A stretch of DNA of 64,000 bases from Actinomycetota bacterium. Its GTDB lineage: Bacteria > Actinomycetota > Thermoleophilia > Miltoncostaeales > Miltoncostaeaceae. Of this stretch, positions 51,831-60,316 are shown one piece after another. The notes beneath the pieces were generated by a model. The model searched no databases. It had not been told where the DNA came from and saw only the letters and a list, made by a program, of their open reading frames with translations. Numbering within the stretch: the first letter of the stretch is position 1; each line of letters begins with the position of its first letter. A program made the position numbers and the translations under genes. The stretch lies in NCBI GenBank assembly GCA_020636905.1, contig JACJWX010000003.1, forward strand, positions 62,001 to 126,000. Reading direction: 5' to 3'.

Positions 51831-52895
51831 CTACGCCAGGGCGGGTTCACGACCCGCGACGCGATAGACGTGGGCGAGGATCTCGGCAACGGCGGAGAAG
51901 GCCTCGGCGGGGATGTACTGGCCCACCTCGGCGGCCGCGAACAGGCTTCGCGCCAGCGGTGGATCCTCGAGCACGGCGACACCGTGCTCGGTGGCGACCG
52001 CGCGAATGCGGAACGCGACGCGGTCGGCGCCCTTGGCGACGACCATGGGCGCCGGCATGGAGCGCGCGTAGCGCAGCGCGACGGCGAAGTGGGTCGGGTT
52101 CGTGATGACCACGTCCGCCTCGGGCACGGCCGCCATCATGCGGCTGATCGCCATCTCGCGCTGCCGCCGCTTGAGCTGGGCTTTGACCTCGGGTGCGACG
52201 TCGGACTCCTTCATCTCACGCTTGATCTCGTCCTTGGTCATGCGCATGTCCTTCTCGTGCTGCCAGCGCTCGTAGACCACGTCGATGACGGCGATCACGA
52301 CGAACGTGGCGGCGACCGCCATCCCGAGTTTCATCACGATGCCGCTGACCACACCGATCGATCGCTGCGGATCTGCACCGGCCAGACCCATGAGGGTGTC
52401 CACCTCGCCGCTGAGGATCCACCAGGTGACCGAGGCGACGGCGGCCAGCTTGATGACGTCCTTCACCAGCCGTGCGAGCGACCGGACCGACACGAGCCGC
52501 TTGATCCCGGCCTTCGGCGACAGGGCCGAGAACTTCGGGAGGATGACCTTCGGGAAGAACCCGGGGCGCACCTGGGCCGCCGACCCCACCACGCCGACCA
52601 CCAGGGCACCGAGCGCGAAGGGCGCCACCATCCGCAGCGCGCCGAAGCCGCTGTCCTGCATCTCGTAGATGGCGCGGGCGGGCGAGATGTCGCCGGTCTG
52701 CCCGGCCGACCCCAGGTAGTGGATCATGGTGGCGGTCAGGCCACTGAGGACCGACCCCCCGAAGGCCGCGAGCAGCATGAACAGCGCCAGGACACCGAGG
52801 GCGGTGTTGACCTCCATCGAACGCGCCACCTGACCGCGCTGACGAGCGTCGTCGCGGCGTTTGGGTGTGGCTTTCTCGGTGCGGTCCTCGGCCAT
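51831..52895 (-). CDS. flhB: Flagellar export switch protein FlhB
   Basis: Substrate-specificity switch of the export apparatus, 354 residues. Family start MAEDRTEKATPKRRDDARQ supports ATG 52895 over one 30 nt upstream. Four membrane segments lead to a cytoplasmic domain with the autocleavage site NPTH in VVITNPTHFAVALRY. A sigma-28-like promoter lies about 120-150 bp upstream, and a terminator for the preceding cheD gene sits just before it, so flhB opens its own operon. Confidence 0.96.
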   Translation of the reverse strand: MAEDRTEKATPKRRDDARQRGQVARSMEVNTALGVLALFMLLAAFGGSVLSGLTATMIHYLGSAGQTGDISPARAIYEMQDSGFGALRMVAPFALGALVVGVVGSAAQVRPGFFPKVILPKFSALSPKAGIKRLVSVRSLARLVKDVIKLAAVASVTWWILSGEVDTLMGLAGADPQRSIGVVSGIVMKLGMAVAATFVVIAVIDVVYERWQHEKDMRMTKDEIKREMKESDVAPEVKAQLKRRQREMAISRMMAAVPEADVVITNPTHFAVALRYARSMPAPMVVAKGADRVAFRIRAVATEHGVAVLEDPPLARSLFAAAEVGQYIPAEAFSAVAEILAHVYRVAGREPALA

Positions 52896-53016
52896 GCGCC
52901 GGTGTGAACTCCCGGGGACGGCCATCCGTGGCGATTCAGCGGTGCGTCACGACACGGCGCACGCTCCATCCTGGATCGCGCGTCGGCGGCGAGCCCGTGG
53001 GCCGGCCGCATCAGTG

Positions 53017-53043
53017 ATGTCGGCCGAACCTCACGAGAATTGA
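53017..53043 (-). promoter_or_regulatory. Sigma-28 (FliA)-type promoter candidate for flhB-flhA-flhF
   Basis: On the minus strand TCAA (53040-53043) is followed by exactly 15 nt and then GCCGACAT (53017-53024). The sigma-28 consensus is TAAA-N15-GCCGATAA; two of eight -10 bases and one of four -35 bases differ. Position and orientation fit the operon. Confidence 0.55.
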
Positions 53044-53074
53044 GGGTTCAACCCATTCCGGAACCATCCGTGCG

Positions 53075-53098
53075 GGTGCCCGGCCGAGGCCGGGCACC
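53075..53098 (-). terminator. Terminator hairpin after cheD
   Basis: GGTGCCCGGCC and GGCCGGGCACC form an 11-bp perfect stem (the last pair opens to make a 4-nt loop), starting 6 nt after the cheD stop on the minus strand. GC-rich and without a U-tract, as common in high-GC bacteria. Confidence 0.65.
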
Positions 53099-53103
53099 GC
53101 CGG

Positions 53104-53625
53104 TCAGAGTTCCTCGACGGCCCCGCCGACCGTTCGGACCGTCACCAACCCGGTCGCGATGTGGATGTCGACGGTGCGCCCGAACGTGCCGCCGGTCTGG
53201 GCGCTCTTCAACCTGAGGCCTGCGACCTGCAGCGCCGCGCGGACGGCGATGGCGTTCCTCGACCCGATGTTGAGCGACCCGCCGCCGGAGCCGCCGCTGA
53301 ACATCTGCGCGCCGCCGGCCATCTTGCAGACGAGCCGCGACGGATCGCCGCCGAGGCGGCTGACCTGGTCGACCAGCGCCGGAATGGCGGTGTCGGCGTA
53401 CTTGCCGTCGGGGCCGCTGTGGGTGGAGATCTCGGAGCTGGGCAGCATCACATGCACCATCCCGCCGATCTTGGTGACGGGGTCGAACACCGTGAGTCCG
53501 ATGCAGGATCCGAGGCCGAGCGCCGACAGGACGTCGCCCGGCGATTTGCTCACGACGAGCTGGCCGAGCCCGACTTTGATCGACGATGCTCGTGGGGGGG
53601 TTTTTGTGGGGGTGGTCGAGCTCAT
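53104..53625 (-). CDS. cheD: Chemoreceptor glutamine deamidase CheD
   Basis: Deamidates receptor Gln residues and binds CheC in adaptation. The 173-residue product shows LGLGSCIGLTVFD with the catalytic Cys, GGMVHVMLP with the catalytic His, ADTAIPALVDQV, KMAGGAQMF and NIGSRNA. Codons 4-10 lie in a run of C7-A5-C5 on the coding strand, a possible slippage site. ATG 53625 overlaps the cheC stop (ATGA). Confidence 0.95.
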   Translation of the reverse strand: MSSTTPTKTPPRASSIKVGLGQLVVSKSPGDVLSALGLGSCIGLTVFDPVTKIGGMVHVMLPSSEISTHSGPDGKYADTAIPALVDQVSRLGGDPSRLVCKMAGGAQMFSGGSGGGSLNIGSRNAIAVRAALQVAGLRLKSAQTGGTFGRTVDIHIATGLVTVRTVGGAVEEL

Positions 53626-54296
53626 GCGATGAGGCCCAGGCTCCGGAGCACCACCTCGAGGGACACGGGTTCGGGGACGAACAGGAAGTGGCCGAAGCTC
53701 GGCATGTCCGCTTCCTCGAACGCCGTCTCGATCAGCAGCGCCATCGAGGTGGACTGCGAGACCTCGGCCAGCACCGATCCGAGCAGCGCGCCGATCATGT
53801 CGATTCCGAGCGCGGGTGGAGTCGGTTCCAAATGCATGCGCGTGAGGTCGGCCATGGCCCGGAGGTACGACCCGGTCATGACGTTGCCGATCTCCTGCAG
53901 CGCGGAGAGTTCCATCTCGCTGAACCCCGTCGCGGGGTCGGGATCGCCGGCCTGCATGCCGCCCATCAACTGGTGGCACAGCTCGTGCGCGGTCTCGGCG
54001 GGGATCACGAAGACGATGTGCCCCGGGGCGTCGCCGATGACCTGGAGGTACACCGCGACCACGATCTGCTCTTCGCCGCCGACGTAGTTGCCGACCTCCT
54101 CGACGGGCATGATGCTGACCCGCGGCACGGCCATGCCGATCGGCTCGCCGGTCATCAGCGACAGCGACGATGCGGCCGTGCCGGCGCCGATGTTGCCGAT
54201 CTCGCGCAGGGCGTCGAGCTGCATCGTGTTGAGGTTGGTGACGTCGAGGGCGGGGACCGTTGCGGCCGCCTCATCGTTCGCATTCGAACCGGTCAT
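53622..54296 (-). CDS. cheC: CheY-P phosphatase CheC
   Basis: Phosphatase of the CheC/CheX/FliY family, 224 residues. Both active-site helices carry the E-x2-N pair: LREIGNIGAGTAASSL near residue 30 and LQEIGNVMTGSYLRAM near residue 130, so two catalytic centres look intact. In systems with CheD, CheC is stimulated by it. ATG 54296 overlaps the cheA stop and its TGA overlaps the cheD ATG. Confidence 0.93.
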   Translation of the reverse strand: MTGSNANDEAAATVPALDVTNLNTMQLDALREIGNIGAGTAASSLSLMTGEPIGMAVPRVSIMPVEEVGNYVGGEEQIVVAVYLQVIGDAPGHIVFVIPAETAHELCHQLMGGMQAGDPDPATGFSEMELSALQEIGNVMTGSYLRAMADLTRMHLEPTPPALGIDMIGALLGSVLAEVSQSTSMALLIETAFEEADMPSFGHFLFVPEPVSLEVVLRSLGLIA

Positions 54297-56476
54297 ACCC
54301 GTGCCCCCCTGCGCTCGCCGAGCGCGCCGACGTCGATGATGAGGGCGACCGAGCCGTCGCCCAGGATGGTGGCGCCCGCGATTCCGAGCACGTCACCCAG
54401 GTACTCGGGGAGGTGCTTGATGACGATGTCCTGCTGTCCGACCAGCCCGTCGACGACCACGCCGAGGCGCGCGCCGCCGGTGCGAAGGACGACGACCGAG
54501 TGGTGGTCGCTGTCCGGGACCGAGCCGTAGATGCCGAGCCTGTCGCGGAGCGAGACCAGCGGCACGATGTGGTCGCGGAGGACCATGCAGTCGACGCCGT
54601 CGACCGGCCGGGTCTCGTCGTGACCGATGACCACCGTCTCCTCGATGGCCTCGAGCGGAAGGGCGTAGGTGTCGTCGTCGGACCTGACCAGCAGCGCCTG
54701 GATGATGGCGAGGGTCAGTGGCAGGCGAATCGTGAAGACCGTGCCCTGGCCGAGCTTGCTGTCGATCTCCACGGTGCCGTTGAGGCCGGAGATCTTGGCG
54801 CGGACGGCGTCCATCCCGACGCCGCGGCCGGACACGTCGGTCGTGACCTTGGCCGTGGACAGTCCGGGCATGAAGATGAGCTCGACGGCCTCCTGGTCGC
54901 TGAGCGAGTCGGCGTCGGCGCGGGTCAGCAGGCCCTTCTTCACCACCACGTTGCGGAGCACGTCCGGATCGATCCCGCGTCCGTCCTCGGACACCTCGAT
55001 CACGACGCTGTTGCCATCGTGGCGGGCTTCAAGGCGGACGGTACCGACCGGATCCTTGCCTGCGGCGACCCGCTCCTCGGGACTCTCCAGGCCATGGTCC
55101 ACGGCGTTGCGCAGCATGTGCACCAGCGGATCACCGATCTCGTCGATGACCGTTCGGTCGAGTTCGGTGTCCTCGCCGATGACCTCGAGGTTGAGCTGCT
55201 TGCCGAGGTTGTTGGCGAGGTCGCGGACCATCCGCGGGAACCGCATGAACACGGCTTCCACCGGCATCATCCGCACCTGCATGATCAGGCTCTGGAGGTC
55301 GTTGGTGACCCGGGTCAGTTCCTCGACGGCCTGGCGCAGGTCGCCAAGGTCGTGGTCGGCGCTGAGCTGGGTCAATCGCGTGCGGTGGATCACCATCTCG
55401 CCCATGAGGTTCATGAGGGAGTCGAGACGATCGGTGCCCACGCGGACGGTCTGCTGCGCGGCGCGCTTCGCCCCGCCGGCATCACCCGAGGGCTCCTGAC
55501 GGCGTTCCTTGGTCGGCGGCGCGCTCGCGGCCGGTGCCGCCGGCTCCGCCGGCGTCTCGGTCTCGGGCTCCGCCGACTCCGCGGGCTCGGAGACCGCCTC
55601 GGCTTCGACGTCATCGGATGCGGGTGCCGCGGCATCCGCCGGGACCGCGTCGACCACGACGTCGCTGATCTCACATGCCGCGACCTCGCTGACGCCCGTC
55701 ACCACGTCGACGATGTGACCATCCTCGTACTCGGTGGCCACCCACAGGGTGAACTCGAAGTCGAAATCCTCGCGCTCGATGGCCTCGGTGCCCGGTTCCG
55801 ACTTGACGATCTCGCCGAGACTCTCGACCTCCTGCACCACCATGTATGCGCGGGCGGCGCGGAGCACGCACGACTCCTCGAGGCGGACGTGCACCGATCG
55901 AATGGTCAGCCCCTCGCGGATGGCCTCGTCGACCATCACCTGCTCGAAGTTGCTGGGCGCAGCGTCGTCGGACTCGCCGGTGGCCTCCTGGGCATCGTCC
56001 GGAGCATCCTCGGCATCGGCGGACGGCGCCTCCGCGTCCTGCGCGGGAGCCTCGACGGTTGTGGTCGCGGCCGTCTGCGCGACGACGGCGGCATCGCCAC
56101 TCAGAATCGCCGACAGGGTGGCGAGCAGCCCTTCGGTGTCGGCCGATCCCTCGCCACCGCCGCCGATGTCCTCGACCATCCCCTCGAGCGTGTCCAGACA
56201 GGAGAACAGCACGTCAGTGACCGCCGTCGTGACCGGCGCGGCCCCGTCACGCAGTGCGGAGAGCACCTCTTCCATGCGATGGGTGAGCTTCGCCATCTCC
56301 TCGAACCCCATCGTGGCGCTCATGCCCTTCAGCGAATGGGCGGCACGGAAGATGGTGTTGAGCGCCTCGCCGGGATTGTCGGGCTCGCGTTCCAGGTCCA
56401 GAATCGACGCGTTCAGGGCCTGCAGATTCTCCCGACTCTCGTCGAGGAAGAGGCCGAGATACTCCTGCATGTCCAC
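54293..56476 (-). CDS. cheA: Chemotaxis histidine kinase CheA
   Basis: Central chemotaxis kinase, 727 residues. P1/Hpt domain with the phosphorylated His in AAHSLKGMSATMGF (about 47), an acidic linker, a P2-like CheY-binding domain (about 180-275), dimerisation domain with LDSLMNLMGEMVIHRTRL, kinase core (HMLRNAVDHGLE, SEDGRGID, GRGVGMDAVR, GTVFTIRLPLT) and a C-terminal CheW-like domain. GTG 56476 gives MDMQEYLGLF, as in other CheA proteins, with AGGGGG 7 nt upstream; ATG 56470 is the alternative. A sigma-28-type promoter is about 110-136 bp upstream. Confidence 0.96.
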   Translation of the reverse strand: MDMQEYLGLFLDESRENLQALNASILDLEREPDNPGEALNTIFRAAHSLKGMSATMGFEEMAKLTHRMEEVLSALRDGAAPVTTAVTDVLFSCLDTLEGMVEDIGGGGEGSADTEGLLATLSAILSGDAAVVAQTAATTTVEAPAQDAEAPSADAEDAPDDAQEATGESDDAAPSNFEQVMVDEAIREGLTIRSVHVRLEESCVLRAARAYMVVQEVESLGEIVKSEPGTEAIEREDFDFEFTLWVATEYEDGHIVDVVTGVSEVAACEISDVVVDAVPADAAAPASDDVEAEAVSEPAESAEPETETPAEPAAPAASAPPTKERRQEPSGDAGGAKRAAQQTVRVGTDRLDSLMNLMGEMVIHRTRLTQLSADHDLGDLRQAVEELTRVTNDLQSLIMQVRMMPVEAVFMRFPRMVRDLANNLGKQLNLEVIGEDTELDRTVIDEIGDPLVHMLRNAVDHGLESPEERVAAGKDPVGTVRLEARHDGNSVVIEVSEDGRGIDPDVLRNVVVKKGLLTRADADSLSDQEAVELIFMPGLSTAKVTTDVSGRGVGMDAVRAKISGLNGTVEIDSKLGQGTVFTIRLPLTLAIIQALLVRSDDDTYALPLEAIEETVVIGHDETRPVDGVDCMVLRDHIVPLVSLRDRLGIYGSVPDSDHHSVVVLRTGGARLGVVVDGLVGQQDIVIKHLPEYLGDVLGIAGATILGDGSVALIIDVGALGERRGARV

Positions 56477-56585
56477 CGGTTCGCCCCCTGGCTCACAAAG
56501 CGGTTCCGCATCGCCTGGAGCGGCGATGCACTAGTCGCATGGGCAGTTCCCGAGGAGCCGGGCCCCTCGTAACGTCATATGACCG

Positions 56586-56612
56586 TCATCGGCCCACCAG
56601 GGACAGGCTTTA
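56586..56612 (-). promoter_or_regulatory. Sigma-28 (FliA)-type promoter for cheA-cheC-cheD
   Basis: TAAA (56609-56612), exactly 15 nt, then GCCGATGA (56586-56593) on the minus strand. This matches the consensus TAAA-N15-GCCGATAA at 11 of 12 positions. It lies 110 bp before cheA and ends only 3 bp from the ATG of the divergent yyaC-like gene. Confidence 0.75.
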
Positions 56613-56615
56613 GTC

Positions 56616-57197
56616 ATGGACTCGACGCTCAGCATCTCCGGGAACGATCCCACCGCCCTCGTCACCCTCTCGTCGGCTCTCGAGGCCGCGTTCCAGGGAC
56701 GCGGCGCACACGAACGGCAGGTCGTCTTCGCGTGCATCGGTACCGATCGCTCCACCGGCGACGCGCTCGGGCCCCTCGTGGGCCAGCGTCTGCGACGGCT
56801 GGGCGCATCGGCTGACGAGGTGCTCGGGACCCTCGAGGAACCGCTCCACGCGCTCAATCTCGGGGACCGGCTCGAGCCGTTGATGTCGTCGCCGTCGCGC
56901 CCGTTGATCGTGGCGGTCGACGCCGCCCTGGGATCGGCGTCGAACGTGGGCAGCATCGGCCTTCGCCCCGGCGGCCTGCATCCCGGGCAGGGCGTCGGCA
57001 AGACGCTTCCCGAAGTCGGGGAACTCTCGATCACCGCGACGGTCAACGTCAGCGCGGGTGCCCTCGACGCACAGGTGCTGCAGAGCACGCGGCTCTACTT
57101 CGTGCAGGAACTCGCCGAGACGATCGGCACCGCCTGCTGGTGGGGCCTCAGGATGGCCCGCCGCAGCGGCGCCGCCCGGGCGCGCGTCGCGGCGTGA
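56616..57197 (+). CDS. YyaC/DUF1256 family protein (spore-protease-like)
   Basis: Protein of 193 residues of the YyaC family, related to the germination protease GPR fold and known mainly from spore-forming Firmicutes. Diagnostic stretches are CIGTDRSTGDALGPLVG, GTLEEPLHALNL, VAVDAALG and GVGKTLPEVGELSITATVNV. Its role is unknown even in Bacillus. It is the only plus-strand gene in the flagellar region, divergent from cheA and convergent with cheR, with a shared terminator. ATG 56616 has AGGGA about 14 nt upstream; no good promoter is evident. Confidence 0.85.
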   Translation: MDSTLSISGNDPTALVTLSSALEAAFQGRGAHERQVVFACIGTDRSTGDALGPLVGQRLRRLGASADEVLGTLEEPLHALNLGDRLEPLMSSPSRPLIVAVDAALGSASNVGSIGLRPGGLHPGQGVGKTLPEVGELSITATVNVSAGALDAQVLQSTRLYFVQELAETIGTACWWGLRMARRSGAARARVAA

Positions 57198-57228
57198 GAT
57201 CGCCGGGCGCCCCGCGGGGCGCCCGATC
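57198..57228. terminator. Bidirectional terminator between yyaC-like gene and cheR
   Basis: CGGGCGCCCC and GGGGCGCCCG (57204-57213, 57216-57225) form a perfect 10-bp stem, extended by GATC on both sides with a small bulge. It fills the 36 bp between the convergent stops. Confidence 0.65.
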
Positions 57229-57233
57229 GAGCC

Positions 57234-58133
57234 CTAGAGGGGACGCCGGTAGAAGAAGGTCCCGGCCTTCTCCCAGCCCATCGTCTCGCTGGCGTTGATC
57301 CGCTCGGTCGAACCGACGAACAGGATGCCGCCCGGACGAAGCGCGTCGAAGAACTTGCGGTAGAGCGCGGTCTTCGCGTCGTCGTTGAAGTAGATGACCA
57401 CGTTTCGACAGGCGATGAGGTCCATTCCCGTGGGGAACCGTTCCTTCAGGAGGTCCATCCGCCGGAACGTGATCTGGGAGCGCAGCTCGGGCTTCGCCTG
57501 CCAGACGGGCTCGCCGTCGAGGGCCTCCTCGACGAACCAGCGTGAACGGCGTTGCGGCGTCACGTTGCGCATGTCGGCGCTCCCGAACCGGCCCAGCCTG
57601 GCCCGCGCCAGGACGCGCTCGTCGATGTCGTACGCATGGAGTTCGTGGCGCGCGTGGGGTGCGCACTCATTGGCGAGCACCGCCAGCGAATAGACCTCGG
57701 CCCCGTAGGAGCAACCCGCACTCCAGAGCTTGAGGCCGGTGGTGGGGCTGCGAAGCAGTTCGGGAAGGACGCGCTGTTCCAGCTCCAGGAACCGCTCGGG
57801 GTTCCGGAAGAGTTCGGACACGTTGATCGTCATCCGGTCGAGGAAGCTGTCCAGCGCGACCGGATCGGTCTTGAGCTGGGTCAGGTACTCGTCGAGATCA
57901 CGGGATCCGTTGCGGGTCGCGTGGGACCGCAGACGGCGCTCCATCTGGGCGGGCCGGTACTGGCCCAGGTCGATTCCGGTCAACGCCTGGATTCCGGCGC
58001 AGAAGCGGTGGTAGTCGGGGCCCGGGGCGGCCGACCGGCTTGGGGGGGTGAGTTGGTTGGTCACCTGGAGTGTTTCGGCCAGGAGCCGCTGAAGATCAAC
58101 TCCCGTACGGTCCCCGTCGCGTGGAGCCGTCAT
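57234..58133 (-). CDS. cheR: Chemotaxis protein methyltransferase CheR
   Basis: Methylates glutamates on chemoreceptors using SAM, 299 residues. N-terminal helical domain (ERRLRSHATRNG, TINVSELFRNPERF), SAM motif LWSAGCSYGAEVYSLAVL, LHAYDIDERVL and CRNVVIYF. About 40 extra N-terminal residues precede the usual start of the domain. ATG 58133 overlaps the cheB stop (ATGA). Last gene of the fliO-P-Q-R-cheB-cheR run. Confidence 0.95.
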   Translation of the reverse strand: MTAPRDGDRTGVDLQRLLAETLQVTNQLTPPSRSAAPGPDYHRFCAGIQALTGIDLGQYRPAQMERRLRSHATRNGSRDLDEYLTQLKTDPVALDSFLDRMTINVSELFRNPERFLELEQRVLPELLRSPTTGLKLWSAGCSYGAEVYSLAVLANECAPHARHELHAYDIDERVLARARLGRFGSADMRNVTPQRRSRWFVEEALDGEPVWQAKPELRSQITFRRMDLLKERFPTGMDLIACRNVVIYFNDDAKTALYRKFFDALRPGGILFVGSTERINASETMGWEKAGTFFYRRPL

Positions 58134-59236
58134 GCGCCACGCGGCGTCCAGGCCGCAACCGCTTCGGTGATGGCCAGGGGCATGGCGTCCAGGGGGATCT
58201 CGCCGTCGGAGAGGCCCGCCATCACGACCGCACGCGGCATGCCGTAGATCACGCAGCTCTTCTCGGACTCGGTGAGCACCCGCCCGCCGGCGCGCTTGAG
58301 GTCGGCCGCGCCCGTTTCGCCATCGCTGCCCATCCCGGTGAGCACCACCAGGAGGACGCGATCGCGGTACACCTTCGCCGCGGTACTGATCGTGATGTCG
58401 GCCCGCGGCTTGAGCTTGCCGATCGGCGGAGCGTCGGAAAGGCGTGTCGACCCCACCGAGGTGACCTCGAGATGGAAGCCGGCGGGGGCCAGCAGGGCCA
58501 CGTCGGGCGTGATCGTGTCGGTGCGCCCGGCCTCACGGACCGTGATCGGCGAATGCTGGTCCAGCCGTTCGGCGAGACTGCGCGTGAACCCGACCGGCAT
58601 GTGCTGGACGATGAGCACGCCGCACCCGAGCTGGGCGGGCAGCCGGGGCATCAGTTCGTTGAGGGCGCGCGGTCCACCGGTCGACGTCGCGATGATGACC
58701 AGCGGGCGCTTGTTCCCGGCGGCGCGCCCCGCGAGGTCCGCGCCGACGGAGCGGCGCTTCGAGAACGGGCTGGCCTTCCGCGGAGGCGCGAGCGTCGCGG
58801 CCTGTTCCTGCCTGGCGACCGTCTGCCGGACATTGGCCGAGGCCGCGCTGCGAACCTTGTCCACGAGTTCGTCGCGGGTGACGCCCCAGGTCGAGGGCGT
58901 GAGTCGCAGCGCGGGTTTCTGCACCACGTCGACGGCACCCAGCTCGAGCGCCCGGATGGACTCGTGGGCCCCCTGGGCGGTCAGCGTCGAGCACATCACC
59001 ACCGGCGTGGGTCGGCTCCGCATCAGGTTGCCGAGCGCGGTGAGCCCGTCCTGTCGCGGCATCTCGACATCGAGCGTGATGACGTCGGGGTTGTGCTGCT
59101 GCACCGCGGCGAGCAGGTCAGCGCCATCGGCGGCCTCACCCACGACGTTGAGCCCGCCATCGGTGAGCAGGTCTCGGATGACCTTTCGCATGAGCGGCGA
59201 GTCGTCGCAGACAAGTACGCGGGGTTGTGCAGGCAT
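58130..59236 (-). CDS. cheB: Chemotaxis methylesterase/deamidase CheB
   Basis: Removes receptor methyl groups and sets adaptation together with CheR. An N-terminal receiver (VCDDSPLMRKVI, phosphoacceptor in ITLDVEMPRQDG, Lys in VQKPA) is joined by a linker to the esterase domain, with the Ser-His-Asp triad in IATSTGGPRAL, VQHMPVGFTRSLA and LTGMGSDGETGA. ATG 59236 overlaps the fliR stop in TGATG; GTG 59239 is an equally coupled alternative, one residue longer. 368 residues. Confidence 0.96.
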   Translation of the reverse strand: MPAQPRVLVCDDSPLMRKVIRDLLTDGGLNVVGEAADGADLLAAVQQHNPDVITLDVEMPRQDGLTALGNLMRSRPTPVVMCSTLTAQGAHESIRALELGAVDVVQKPALRLTPSTWGVTRDELVDKVRSAASANVRQTVARQEQAATLAPPRKASPFSKRRSVGADLAGRAAGNKRPLVIIATSTGGPRALNELMPRLPAQLGCGVLIVQHMPVGFTRSLAERLDQHSPITVREAGRTDTITPDVALLAPAGFHLEVTSVGSTRLSDAPPIGKLKPRADITISTAAKVYRDRVLLVVLTGMGSDGETGAADLKRAGGRVLTESEKSCVIYGMPRAVVMAGLSDGEIPLDAMPLAITEAVAAWTPRGA

Positions 59237-60024
59237 CACGGGCTCCCGGTGGCACGAAGTACGTCGGACAGGTCCTGGAACATCTGTTGTGTCGCCCCAT
59301 TGAGCAACGTGACGAATGCGGGTAGCAGGACGGCGGTGCCCATCAGGGCCACGCCGGCCTTGACGGGCAACCCCACGATGAACACGTTCATCTGCGGTGC
59401 TGCCCGAGAGATGATTCCGAGAGCCACATCGGTAATCAGCAGCGCGGCCATGAGCGGCGCGGCAACCTGCATCGCGATCATGAACAGATCGGCCGAGCGG
59501 ACGAGCATGCCCTCGCTGAGCGCGAACGGATTGGGCAGCGACGTCGGCGGCACGAGCCCGAACGAGGCGACGACCGCCTGGACGAGGATGAGATGGCCGC
59601 CGATGGCGATGAAGACGGTCGTGGCGATGAGGTTGTAGACGCGGCCCAGCAGGCTCAGGTTCGCGTTCGAGGTCGGATCGATGGTCTGCGCCATCGCGAA
59701 CCCGGACCCCATGTCGATGACCGACCCGGCCACCTGGACCGCGGCGAAGAGCATCTGCGCGATGAGCCCGATGGCGATGCCGACGACCACCTCCTTGGCC
59801 GCGAGGAGCACGTAGGCCACGGTGCTCTCGGGGACCTGGAGGGTGCCGTCGGCCACGAGCGGGAGCGTCGCGAGCGCGAGGATCACCGCGAGACCCGCGC
59901 GGACCCGGATCGGGACCACGCGCGAGCTGAGCACCGGCGCCGTCGCGAACATCGCCGAGATCCTGACCAGGAGCAGCCCGAACAGGAGGGCGTTGGCCTG
60001 GAGGGTGGCGATGACCTCGATCAC
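59236..60024 (-). CDS. fliR: Flagellar export gate protein FliR
   Basis: Membrane component of the FliP-FliQ-FliR export gate, 262 residues with about six membrane segments. Family features: LLVRISAMFATAPVLSSRVVP near the N-terminus and QVAGSVIDMGSGFAMAQTIDP in the middle. GTG 60024 shares its first base with the last base of the fliQ TAG (TAGTG). It overlaps cheB downstream, joining the export and chemotaxis genes in one transcript. Confidence 0.95.
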   Translation of the reverse strand: MIEVIATLQANALLFGLLLVRISAMFATAPVLSSRVVPIRVRAGLAVILALATLPLVADGTLQVPESTVAYVLLAAKEVVVGIAIGLIAQMLFAAVQVAGSVIDMGSGFAMAQTIDPTSNANLSLLGRVYNLIATTVFIAIGGHLILVQAVVASFGLVPPTSLPNPFALSEGMLVRSADLFMIAMQVAAPLMAALLITDVALGIISRAAPQMNVFIVGLPVKAGVALMGTAVLLPAFVTLLNGATQQMFQDLSDVLRATGSP

Positions 60025-60311
60025 TACGGACCGCCCTGCGTGGAGCGGCCGACCTGTTCCATCTTGCCGAACAGCTCGTGCGTGTAGTCGATCATGGTGT
60101 TCACCATCCAGGGCCCCACGAACACCATCACCGCGACCACCGCGAGGATCTTGGGGATGAACGTGAGGGTGGGTTCCTGGAGCTGGGTCACCGCCTGGAA
60201 CACCGACACCAGCAGCCCCACCACGAGGCTCGCGACCAGGATGGGAAGCGCGAGCTCCATCGCCACCCACATCGCGTGCGCACCCGTCGACATGATTTCG
60301 GACTGGGTCAC
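60024..60311 (-). CDS. fliQ: Flagellar export gate protein FliQ
   Basis: Two-helix membrane protein of the export gate, 95 residues, of normal length. Seen: LPILVASLVVGLLVSVFQAVTQ with the family's QAxTQ, then QEPTLTFIPKILAV and the second membrane helix. GTG 60311 lies 5 nt after the fliP stop. Confidence 0.95.
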   Translation of the reverse strand: MTQSEIMSTGAHAMWVAMELALPILVASLVVGLLVSVFQAVTQLQEPTLTFIPKILAVVAVMVFVGPWMVNTMIDYTHELFGKMEQVGRSTQGGP

Positions 60312-60316
60312 GGTGC

